Source: Bacillota bacterium
GTDB taxonomy: Bacteria > Bacillota > Clostridia > Oscillospirales > Oscillospiraceae
Assembly: GCA_029268085.1 (NCBI GenBank)
Contig: JAJUHD010000005.1
Span: 1-29,642 of the forward strand
Direction of reading: 5' to 3'
Length of the DNA: 29,642 nucleotides
The notes beneath the pieces are model-generated. The model worked only from the letters and a program-made list of their open reading frames with translations. It had not been told where the DNA came from and searched no databases. Made by a program: the position numbers and the translations under genes. Shown piece by piece: positions 23,035 through 29,642 of this stretch (position 1 is its first letter; each line of letters opens with the position of its first letter).

Positions 23035-23781
23035 CTATTTGTTATTGAATTGGCCGGAGTATTCATCGCAAACTTCCTTTGTATTTCCAAAAAGCCTCAT
23101 TTCACCGTGATCCAGCCAAAGGACACGGTCACACATTTCGCGGATTTGCTCGAGATTGTGAGAGACAAACAATACTGTTGTGCCGCCGCCCATGAGTTCC
23201 ATCATACGCGCCCGACTCTTTTTTTGAAAAGCTTCGTCACCAACGGCAAGAATCTCATCAACGATCAGAATCTGCGGATCGACCACAGTTGCTATAGAAA
23301 AAGCCAAGCGCATCATCATGCCGGAGGAATAGTTTCGGATGGGGACATCGATAAATTGTCCCAACTCCGAAAATTCAAGAATCTCATCAAATTTCTCCTT
23401 GAGGAACGCCTCCGTATACCCGAGAATGGCGCCATTAAGGAAGATGTTTTCACGCCCGGTTAAATCCTGGTCAAAACCTGAGCCAAGCTCCAGCATGGGG
23501 ACAATATTTCCATCGCATATGGCCGTACCACTGGTCGGTTTCAATATTCCCGAGATCACTTTTAAAAGTGTTGATTTGCCGGAACCGTTTTTTCCGATAA
23601 TACCGATGACTTGGCCTTTATTAACGTCAAACGTAATATGCTTCAGTGCCCAAAAGTCAGAGGTCTTAATGCTGCCTTTGAGTTTTCGCGTCACAAATTC
23701 TTTAAGAGACATAATGCGGTCATCCGTCAGCTTGAACCGCATAGACACATCCTGTATTTGAATAATCTTTTCGTTATGCAT
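23035..23781 (-). CDS. Polysaccharide ABC exporter ATPase (Wzt/TagH type, short form)
   Basis: A 248-residue ATPase of the polysaccharide/teichoic-acid export family: Walker A GKNGSGKST, the WALKHITFDV and GIIGKNG region, the SSGMMMRLAFSIA signature, Walker B ILIVDEILAVGDEAFQ and the H-loop VSHN. It powers export of the finished or partly finished lipid-linked glycan across the membrane with the permease encoded 11 bases upstream. Wzt proteins of O9a/O8 type carry a C-terminal carbohydrate-binding domain of about 180 residues; it is absent here, so export should not depend on chain-terminal capping of that kind. An AAAGGG site precedes the ATG. Confidence 0.94.
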   Translation of the reverse strand: MHNEKIIQIQDVSMRFKLTDDRIMSLKEFVTRKLKGSIKTSDFWALKHITFDVNKGQVIGIIGKNGSGKSTLLKVISGILKPTSGTAICDGNIVPMLELGSGFDQDLTGRENIFLNGAILGYTEAFLKEKFDEILEFSELGQFIDVPIRNYSSGMMMRLAFSIATVVDPQILIVDEILAVGDEAFQKKSRARMMELMGGGTTVLFVSHNLEQIREMCDRVLWLDHGEMRLFGNTKEVCDEYSGQFNNK

Positions 23782-23792
23782 TGTTTCACCCT

Positions 23793-25250
23793 TTACAGAT
23801 ACAGGATAAACTTGTCTTGTGCTTTTTTAAACACGGAAGCGCCAAGTATCAACGCGCCGCATGCAAACAGGAAGCACTGCACATACATCAATGGTTCCGG
23901 GGAAACGCCCTGAATAACGCAAGTACGTATAAAGGTGATAAAATAGTACAAGGGGTTGACCTTAATCACCCATTTCAAATGCTCCTCGAATATACTAACG
24001 GGGTAGAAGATGGGGGTCAAATACATCCAAATCATCGTCAGCACGCCCCACAGAAATTGTATATCACGGAAGAAAACCATCGCTGCCGCTAGCAACATTC
24101 CAAAGCCAAGGCAAAAGATTAGAAGGCAAACAAGCGGATAGATAACGAGGATGATTGCCTTTGTTGGCATTAGGCCGGATATAATTGCGACGACAAATAA
24201 CGGTATTAACGAAATGAGCATGTTGATCATGGATGAGATAATTCTCGTTAAAGGATAGATATACTTCGGCACATAAACCTTGGTAATCAAACTTGCGTTT
24301 CCGACGACCGACGTTAATGCCATGCCGCACGATTCGGAAAAATAGCTGAAAACGACGTTGCCGCAAAGCAGATATACCGGAAAATATTCAATGTCAAACC
24401 GGAACAGATTTGAGAAGACAATGTACTGCACCAACATATTCAAGAGTGGATTTAAAAAACTCCAGAACACACCAAGAATCGAGCGCTTGTACTTCGCTTT
24501 AAAATCACGGCTGACAAGCTGCTTAATCAGAAAATGATATTTCCTAAGCGCGACAATTGCGTTGACTAACAGGCTCTTCTTTCCGGCTTTCCAGCGCCGA
24601 TAAATAAAATAAAGATAAGAAATGATAAAGAGACCAAATGCAGTTACAAACTTCCAATAATGCAATCCCGTCCAGATATAGTCCTCTCCAGTTACGGAAA
24701 AGCACAGTATTCCTTCAACGGGATTGCCGTTAAGCAGGAGCGAAAAACCTTCTTTTTCCGTGGAGGTAGACATCATAGGAGAAGGCGCGCTCCCAGGTTC
24801 GGAATCCGTGTAGATTTTGAGCAATAAAGGAATACCATATAGACCTTCAACCGGTTCCTTGGAAGTCATGGTCGTCAGTTGGCTGTTTTTAATTGCGGAT
24901 ACATCAAAAGTTTCAGAAATTACCAAAGAACCATTGTCGGTCCGATAGAGTTCCATCGTCACCGTGCCGGAATTGGATGTATAATACGCACTCCATCGCA
25001 CGGATATTGACTGGAGACGTTGAATCTTAACGGTAAATCTCTGTTCAACGACTGAACCCCGAGCCAATTCAACCGTCCCTACTTCTTCGGTTGGCATCTT
25101 AAAATTACCGCGAGAATTTCTGAAATGCAACTGATAACCGGCTAAAAAGTAAAACGCTATAGCAAGAACAATGTAGACTGCAACTGCAGAAAGACATATC
25201 TTTCCGATTTTTAAAGTTTCAGCGTTAATTGACGGCCTCTTGTATACCAT
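23793..25250 (-). CDS. ABC-2 polysaccharide export permease with N-terminal extracytoplasmic domain
   Basis: A 485-residue permease, about 220 longer than usual Wzm/TagG proteins. Residues 16-38 form a membrane segment, residues 39-195 a strand-rich region likely outside the membrane (TVELARGSVVEQRF, SISVRWSAYY, TVTMELYRTDNG), and 200-217 a second segment. Residues 238-485 are a standard ABC-2 permease: RDFKAKYKRSILGVFWSFLNP, VYVPKYIYPL, and six further membrane helices. It forms the channel for the ATPase encoded downstream. The added domain could contact glycan or wall as the chain emerges, but that is inference. The ATG at 25250 has only a distant AAGGA (14 bases), so translation may be weak or the start imperfectly placed. 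Confidence 0.9.
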   Translation of the reverse strand: MVYKRPSINAETLKIGKICLSAVAVYIVLAIAFYFLAGYQLHFRNSRGNFKMPTEEVGTVELARGSVVEQRFTVKIQRLQSISVRWSAYYTSNSGTVTMELYRTDNGSLVISETFDVSAIKNSQLTTMTSKEPVEGLYGIPLLLKIYTDSEPGSAPSPMMSTSTEKEGFSLLLNGNPVEGILCFSVTGEDYIWTGLHYWKFVTAFGLFIISYLYFIYRRWKAGKKSLLVNAIVALRKYHFLIKQLVSRDFKAKYKRSILGVFWSFLNPLLNMLVQYIVFSNLFRFDIEYFPVYLLCGNVVFSYFSESCGMALTSVVGNASLITKVYVPKYIYPLTRIISSMINMLISLIPLFVVAIISGLMPTKAIILVIYPLVCLLIFCLGFGMLLAAAMVFFRDIQFLWGVLTMIWMYLTPIFYPVSIFEEHLKWVIKVNPLYYFITFIRTCVIQGVSPEPLMYVQCFLFACGALILGASVFKKAQDKFILYL

Positions 25251-25314
25251 ATATTACATTCATTTCCTTCCAAGACATGGAGCTAAAATATCGTGACGGA
25301 GTGGTTCCTTGGTG

Positions 25315-25866
25315 TCAATAAATAAAATTGGCGTCGCTGTCGTCCAAAAGCGGCGCGTTTTTGTCTTTGTCGCTTAAAATCGGTGTGAAAGAGCCCCAGT
25401 CTATACCAATAGTAGGGTCGTCGTAACGGATGCCTCTGTCGTGTTCTTTTGAATAATACGCATCTACCTTATACTGTACCTCGACACCGTCCGTCATCGT
25501 TAAAAAAGCGTGGGCAAACCCCTTGGGAATTAAAAGCTGTCTTTTGTTTTCAGCGCTCAGCTCAACGGCGACCCACTTTTTATAATTTGGAGAACCCTTC
25601 CTGATATCAACCGCCACATCAAGGACGGCGCCTCTTGTACAACGCACCAGTTTCGTCTGCGCCATGGGGTTATTTTGAAAGTGCAGTCCCCTCAGCGTCC
25701 CTTTTTGGGCTGAATAAGAATGGTTATCCTGAATAAAGGTGATGTCAATTCCCTGATCCTTGAGCTTTAAATGGGAATATGTCTCCATAAACCAGCCGCG
25801 GTGGTCTCCGAAAACCTCCGGTTCAATAATAAATACGCCCTCCAGCGAGGTTGGAACGACTTTCAT
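25315..25866 (-). CDS. rmlC: dTDP-4-dehydrorhamnose 3,5-epimerase
   Basis: A cupin epimerase of 183 residues that inverts C3 and C5 of dTDP-4-keto-6-deoxyglucose. It contains DHRGWFMETY near residue 20, FIQDNHSYS, LRGLHFQ with the catalytic His, DVAVDIRKGSP and GFAHAFLT. I start at the ATG at 25866, with GGAGG (25875-25879) eight bases upstream. The open frame extends to 25929, but that stretch overlaps the rmlA coding end and has no family match. It lies 16 bases after rmlA and 64 bases before the permease gene. Confidence 0.96.
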   Translation of the reverse strand: MKVVPTSLEGVFIIEPEVFGDHRGWFMETYSHLKLKDQGIDITFIQDNHSYSAQKGTLRGLHFQNNPMAQTKLVRCTRGAVLDVAVDIRKGSPNYKKWVAVELSAENKRQLLIPKGFAHAFLTMTDGVEVQYKVDAYYSKEHDRGIRYDDPTIGIDWGSFTPILSDKDKNAPLLDDSDANFIY

Positions 25867-25882
25867 TCCACTACCCTCCACC

Positions 25883-26767
25883 TTAATATGCAATCTTTCG
25901 CTCGGCCACCCGGATGAGATGTTGGCCATACGAAGACTTTCCGTATTTTTCGGCGGCTTTCAAAAGCGCCTCTTTGCTGATCCAGCCTTGCCGGTAGGCG
26001 ATTTCCTCAGGTGCGGAAATCTTGATGCCCTGTCTTTTTTCGATCATACTCACAAAATCGGCAGCGTCATGAAGGGAATCAAAGGTGCCGGTATCAAGCC
26101 ACGCAAAGCCTCTTCCCAGCAGCTTGACGTCAAGCTGGCCGAGCTCTAGATATGTACGGTTCAAGTCGGTGATTTCCAGTTCACCCCGGGCGCTAGGCTT
26201 AACCTGCTTGGCAAATTGCGGCGCCCTGTTGTCGTAAAAATACAGACCCGTTATTGCATAATTGCTTTTTGGCTTAGCGGGCTTTTCTTCCACGGATATA
26301 ACCTTATAGTTTTCGTCGAATTCCACCACGCCGAATCTTTCCGGATCGTCAACATAATAGCCAAAAACCGTCGCCCGGCCTCTTTGCGCGTTCTCAACGG
26401 CTTCTGTGAGCAACTTTATGAGGCCGTTCCCGTAAAAAATATTGTCTCCCAACACCATGGCGCACGTGTCGCTGCCGATGAATTCCTCACCTAAAATAAA
26501 CGCCTGGGCAAGGCCGTCGGGAGACGGCTGGACCTTATATGATAAGCGTATGCCAAACTGATCTCCGTTTCCCAGGAGCTCTTCAAAACGGGGCAAATCC
26601 GAGGGTGTCGAAATAATCAGGATTTCCCTGATACCAGCTAACATCAGGGTGGAGAGCGGGTAATAAATCATGGGTTTATCGTAGACAGGCAGCAATTGTT
26701 TGCTCGTCACCAAAGTCAATGGATAAAGCCGGGTTCCCGACCCGCCGGCCAAAATAATACCTTTCAT
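25883..26767 (-). CDS. rmlA: Glucose-1-phosphate thymidylyltransferase
   Basis: A 294-residue enzyme that joins glucose 1-phosphate and dTTP, the first step to dTDP-L-rhamnose. It shows GGSGTRLYPLT (8-18), the SKQLLPVYDKPMIYYP stretch, LGDNIFYG with the metal-binding Asp, and the C-terminal SYGQHLIR typical of full-length RmlA. A GGAGC site lies six bases before the ATG. It follows the GT2 gene by 13 bases, the second gene after the strong promoter. Confidence 0.97.
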   Translation of the reverse strand: MKGIILAGGSGTRLYPLTLVTSKQLLPVYDKPMIYYPLSTLMLAGIREILIISTPSDLPRFEELLGNGDQFGIRLSYKVQPSPDGLAQAFILGEEFIGSDTCAMVLGDNIFYGNGLIKLLTEAVENAQRGRATVFGYYVDDPERFGVVEFDENYKVISVEEKPAKPKSNYAITGLYFYDNRAPQFAKQVKPSARGELEITDLNRTYLELGQLDVKLLGRGFAWLDTGTFDSLHDAADFVSMIEKRQGIKISAPEEIAYRQGWISKEALLKAAEKYGKSSYGQHLIRVAERKIAY

Positions 26768-26780
26768 ACATTAGCTCCAT

Positions 26781-27755
26781 TTATCTTAATAATTTAATTA
26801 CTTCATCAAAAAAAAAGTCCGGTATGAGCGGCATGAAAATCTCAAAGACCGTTGCCGCATTGCTAAAGCTCCTGTATCTCAGCATTCGCTTTATATTTTT
26901 AAGGTTATGCTTATAAAAAAATTCCTTGCGCGCCATCACCCAAACCTGGACGGAATCCAATACCTGTATGAAATCTGGATACATCGCCAATCTCCGACGT
27001 AACGATGCCACTCTGTTATATAGGTGCTCTATTCTCAGCTTGTAATAATCATCTTTTGTATGAACGCCGGATAAGACACCGGTTTGGTTGTTGTCATGCT
27101 GCCTGTATTTTACGGTCGGTGTCGGCTCGAAAGCGATATAGCCCTGCAGAGCCGAGAATAACGCCAGCCAGTGGTCGTGCACCATGTGCTCTTCGAAAGG
27201 GACGGCTTTTTTTGCGATTTCTGTCTTCACGATCATCGCGCAGCCGGTGACAAAGTTGTGCACAATCAAGTCTGGGGCGAGATTGTACCCTTCTTTAAAC
27301 ACATGGCGCTTTCTGATTTTCGTAATACTGTCGGCTGTCTGATGCCCGTTTTTATCAATGATGGAAACATCGCTGCAGCAAAGAACGGCGTTTTGGCGCT
27401 CTAATCGTCGGACGAGCATCTCAATTTTATTTACCTCCCAAATATCGTCCTGGTCGCAATAGGCGATATAGTCGCCCTCCGCCATCATTGTGAGCCGCTC
27501 AAACGTCCTGTTTGAACCAAGGTTTTTATCGTTAAAAACAATCTTGTACGGAAAATTCGTAATATGCCGGGAGATGAAGTCTTCGGACACGGGTGCTTCC
27601 GGGCAGTCATCACAGACAATTAAATCCAGATTGCCATAAGTCTGATTGTTCAGTGACGCCAGTTGCTCTGTAAGCCAGTCTTCCCTTGGTTTATACACCG
27701 CCATAACGATTGTTACCCGCGGGTAAATATGTTTTTCCGGTGTATCTTCAACCAT
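26781..27755 (-). CDS. Family 2 glycosyltransferase (RgpB-like), first gene of the first operon
   Basis: A GT-A transferase of about 324 residues: VTIVMAVYKPRE at the start, LNNQTYGNLDLIVCDD, and the catalytic/metal DQDD in AYCDQDDIW, followed by CCSDVSIID. The family includes rhamnosyltransferases of rhamnose-glucose polysaccharides, which fits the dTDP-rhamnose genes behind it. The reading frame is open to 27854, but a near-consensus promoter overlaps that extension, with its -10 at 27803-27798. Translation must therefore begin further in. The ATG at 27755 has an AGGG site six bases upstream; the ATG at 27761 is close behind as an alternative. Donor and acceptor are not readable from sequence. 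Confidence 0.9.
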   Translation of the reverse strand: MVEDTPEKHIYPRVTIVMAVYKPREDWLTEQLASLNNQTYGNLDLIVCDDCPEAPVSEDFISRHITNFPYKIVFNDKNLGSNRTFERLTMMAEGDYIAYCDQDDIWEVNKIEMLVRRLERQNAVLCCSDVSIIDKNGHQTADSITKIRKRHVFKEGYNLAPDLIVHNFVTGCAMIVKTEIAKKAVPFEEHMVHDHWLALFSALQGYIAFEPTPTVKYRQHDNNQTGVLSGVHTKDDYYKLRIEHLYNRVASLRRRLAMYPDFIQVLDSVQVWVMARKEFFYKHNLKNIKRMLRYRSFSNAATVFEIFMPLIPDFFFDEVIKLLR

Positions 27756-27797
27756 GCGCATCCCTGCCAATATGAACAATTTTCGACGAATTAACTT

Positions 27798-27827
27798 ATT
27801 ATACGTCATTTTTCCTATGTATGTCAA
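27798..27827 (-). promoter_or_regulatory. Near-consensus promoter of the first operon
   Basis: On the minus strand TTGACA (27827-27822) and TATAAT (27803-27798) are both perfect hexamers, separated by 18 bases. Transcription would begin near 27791, giving a leader of about 36 bases before the GT2 start at 27755. It lies exactly at the border between the GC-rich transporter genes and the glycan locus. Confidence 0.85.
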
Positions 27828-27854
27828 TTTGATTAGACAGTAAGAAAATGGCAT

Positions 27855-27874
27855 CCGCGCAGCCGCTTGCGCAG
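27855..27874 (-). terminator. Weak terminator candidate after the amino-acid importer
   Basis: A seven-pair GC-rich stem (CTGCGCA / TGCGCGG in minus-strand sense, one G-T pair) with a six-base loop starts about ten bases after the ATPase stop. A short TTTTCTT follows after six bases. The tail is poor and offset, so it may act only partly. It would separate the importer from the glycan operon. Confidence 0.35.
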
Positions 27875-27884
27875 CAAATTCCCC

Positions 27885-28622
27885 CTACGCGCGCCACTCC
27901 AGAACCTTCCGCAGAAAGCCCTGCAGCTGCGGCGTCTGGGGCGCGGTGAACAGCTCGGCGCTGGCGCCGGATTCCAATATGCGCCCGCCGGATAAAAACA
28001 GAGCGCGGTCGCAGGCGTGGCGGGCAAAGCCCATCTCGTGGGTGACGATGACCATGGACAGGTTCTCGCCCTGCAGCTCGCGGATCATGTCCAGCACCTC
28101 CGCGGTCAGCTCCGGGTCCAATGCGCTGGTGGGTTCGTCCAAGAGCAAGAGCCTCGGCCGGGGCGCCACCGCTCTGGCAATGGCAATCCGCTGGCACTGG
28201 CCGCCGGAGAGCTCATAGGGGCGCTTGTGGGCGTCCTGCGCCAGAGAAAACCGTTTGAGCAGGCTCCGCGCCGTCTCCCGCGCCTGTTCCGGCGTCTGGC
28301 CGTGGGCGTGGATGAGCGGCAGCATGATGTTCTGTTCCGCCGTTAAATGGGGGAACAGGCCCCGGGCCTGGAACACGAACCCGATATCCCGCCGGTGCTT
28401 CAAAAGCGCCCGTTCGTTATATATAACCTGCCGGCCGTCCAGGGATACGGCGCCCTCGTCCGGCGCCAGCAGCCCGCCCAGGACCCGCAGCAGCGTGCTT
28501 TTGCCAGCGCCGGAGGGGCCGATCAGGGCCAGGGCCCGGACGTCCGGCTCGTCGATGTCCACCCGGTCCAACACCGTCTGCTGACCGAAACGCACCGTCA
28601 GGCCACGGCATTCAATTTTCAT
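27885..28622 (-). CDS. Polar amino-acid ABC importer ATPase (GlnQ/HisP type)
   Basis: A 245-residue ATPase with Walker A GPSGAGKST near residue 35, Q-loop FQARGLFPHLT, signature LSGGQCQRIAIARA, Walker B LLLLDEPTSALDPE and H-loop VTHEMG. The EMG after the histidine and the SALDPE form are usual for polar amino-acid importers. It drives uptake through the permease encoded directly upstream, whose gene it overlaps by 11 bases. The region is much richer in G and C than the glycan locus that follows. Substrate amino acid is not known. Confidence 0.93.
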   Translation of the reverse strand: MKIECRGLTVRFGQQTVLDRVDIDEPDVRALALIGPSGAGKSTLLRVLGGLLAPDEGAVSLDGRQVIYNERALLKHRRDIGFVFQARGLFPHLTAEQNIMLPLIHAHGQTPEQARETARSLLKRFSLAQDAHKRPYELSGGQCQRIAIARAVAPRPRLLLLDEPTSALDPELTAEVLDMIRELQGENLSMVIVTHEMGFARHACDRALFLSGGRILESGASAELFTAPQTPQLQGFLRKVLEWRA

Positions 28623-29385
28623 AGGAATACCGCCTTTCCAGGGCCCGCGTCAGCATGGAGACGGGGAACGTCAGCGCAAAGTATAAAAGACCCAGCAGCA
28701 GATAATCCACAAAGAAGGAGAAGGTGGTGGCGGCAATCTCCCGGGTGGCCTGGGTCAGCTCGATGATGGCGATGACGGATAAAAGCGACGAGTCCTTGAT
28801 AATGGAGGCAAACTGGCCGGCCAGGGCCGGCAAAATGCGCCGCAGGAGCTGGGGCAGGATCACCAGGCGCGTTGTCTGCCCGGGCGTCAAGCCCACGGCG
28901 CGGGCGATCTCCAGCTGGGAGGCCTCGATGGAATCCAGCCCGCCCCGGATGATCTCGCTGATGTATGCCCCCTCGAAAATGGACAGGATCATAACGCCGG
29001 CAATCAGGCGGTTGTCCACGCCCCAGGCCTGCCCGATGATGTAGAAAAAGAGGTAGATCTGTACCAGCAGCGGCGTGCCCCGGATAATCTGCACATAGGC
29101 CCGGCACAGGTATTTAACCGGCAGGATCTTGCAGCGGGAGCCGGTGGCGGCGGCAAAGCCGATGACGAGGCTTGTCAGCATGCTCAGGACGCTGAAAATA
29201 AGCGTCATCAAAAAGCCCTGCCCCAGCCGGTAACGGTACTGCCACAGGTGGGTAAAGTCCCAGTCGGCGTTTAAGCGCTCCATGGTCAGCACGATAAAGC
29301 CGGCCAGCGCGGCCGCCACCAGCAGCCCGTTTAGAAAGCGCTTGAAACGGCTGTCGCTTTTGGTTTGCGTGAACCAGCGTTTCAT
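28612..29385 (-). CDS. Polar amino-acid ABC importer permease (HisM/GlnP type)
   Basis: A 257-residue membrane protein with an N-terminal helix (about 18-36), then four or five further membrane segments, and the ATPase-coupling EAA loop (EASQLEIARAVGLTPGQ) followed by LPQLLRRILPAL. The segment VQIIRGTPLLVQIYLFFY is the hallmark of the HEQRO (His/Glu/Gln/Arg/opine) permease family. It forms the channel with the ATPase downstream and takes substrate from the binding protein encoded three bases upstream. Confidence 0.93.
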   Translation of the reverse strand: MKRWFTQTKSDSRFKRFLNGLLVAAALAGFIVLTMERLNADWDFTHLWQYRYRLGQGFLMTLIFSVLSMLTSLVIGFAAATGSRCKILPVKYLCRAYVQIIRGTPLLVQIYLFFYIIGQAWGVDNRLIAGVMILSIFEGAYISEIIRGGLDSIEASQLEIARAVGLTPGQTTRLVILPQLLRRILPALAGQFASIIKDSSLLSVIAIIELTQATREIAATTFSFFVDYLLLGLLYFALTFPVSMLTRALERRYSYEN

Positions 29386-29388
29386 GTC

Positions 29389-29642
29389 CTACTTCGCTGG
29401 GGCGGCCCAGTTGCCGGATTTGTCCGGGAAGAAGAACATGAACCCCAGCGCGTCAAAGGTCTCCTTTTCCTGCTTTAGGTGCTTTTCCGTCAGCGTCTCA
29501 AAGCCCCCGTCGGCGATAAACGCCTTTAAAAAGGCGTTGGCTTTAGAAACCAGCGGACTGTCCTTTTTAAAGGCCATGCCCCAGCTCTCGGCGTCCTGTC
29601 CGGGGATGAACAGGGCCCGGGTGGTATCGGCAAACTGCTGGC
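29389..29642 (-). CDS. Polar amino-acid ABC importer substrate-binding protein (C-terminal end only)
   Basis: The last 83 complete codons before the stop at 29389; the gene begins outside the window. The visible part (FADTTRALFIPG, WGMAFKKDSPLVSKANAFL, GGFETLTEKH) matches the C-terminal lobe of family 3 solute-binding proteins, in which a 'G-hydrophobic-A-hydrophobic-xK-x-SPL' strand precedes a long helix. It would capture an amino acid outside the membrane and hand it to the permease. Binding-pocket residues and signal peptide are not in view. Confidence 0.85.
   Translation of the reverse strand, partial: QQFADTTRALFIPGQDAESWGMAFKKDSPLVSKANAFLKAFIADGGFETLTEKHLKQEKETFDALGFMFFFPDKSGNWAAPAK

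Noticed and set aside
28417..29107. Long alternative frames in the GC-rich importer genes
   Set aside because: Typical shadow frames of high-GC coding sequence; Ala/Pro/Arg-rich with no domain.

Overview
The window is almost entirely a minus-strand surface-glycan biosynthesis locus, read from high to low coordinates. At the right end is a fragment of an amino-acid ABC importer. The likely host is an anaerobic Bacillota (Clostridia-like) bacterium. The reasons are the teichoic-acid-type genes (an IspD/TarI-like cytidylyltransferase and a TagF-like transferase), the RgpF-type rhamnan protein, the strong AGGAGG ribosome sites with frequent GTG/TTG starts, and the absence of any lipid A or O-antigen ligase gene. 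This is inference; no rRNA or marker gene is present.

Right end (27885-29642): a GC-rich three-gene polar amino-acid importer (substrate-binding protein C-terminus, permease, ATPase). Base composition drops sharply at about 27.85 kb, where the glycan locus begins with a near-consensus promoter (TTGACA, 18 nt, TATAAT) at 27798-27827.

First transcript (27755 to 8744, 17 genes): GT2 glycosyltransferase, RmlA, RmlC, an ABC-2 polysaccharide exporter (permease with an N-terminal extracytoplasmic domain, plus a short ATPase), RmlB, RmlD, an extra SDR reductase, a deoxyhypusine-synthase-like protein, HldE, a GT9 heptosyltransferase-like enzyme, a pyruvyl-transferase-family protein with a 14-copy heptad tail, RgpF, GmhA, GmhB, an MBOAT acyltransferase and its AlgJ/AlgX-like partner. 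Together they make dTDP-L-rhamnose and ADP-heptose, assemble a rhamnose/heptose-type glycan, export it by ABC transporter and probably O-acetylate it outside the membrane. A rho-independent terminator candidate at 8650-8686 follows.

Second transcript (8440 to beyond position 1, 9 genes seen): an SDR, a TagF-like transferase fused to a six-bladed propeller-like domain, an IspD/TarI-like cytidylyltransferase, an FkbM methyltransferase, a nucleotidyltransferase-kinase fusion, a KdsD-like SIS isomerase, a small HAD phosphatase, an unknown 159-aa protein and a cut-off gene. The first three suggest a CDP-activated polyol-phosphate (teichoic-acid-like) decoration. The isomerase, kinase/nucleotidyltransferase and phosphatase repeat the four-activity logic of nucleotide-heptose synthesis with unrelated parts, and may make a second, unidentified activated sugar.

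Most genes overlap or are separated by only a few bases, consistent with two long operons. No initiating phosphoglycosyltransferase, polymerase (Wzy), flippase (Wzx), mobile element, tRNA, rRNA or CRISPR array was seen.
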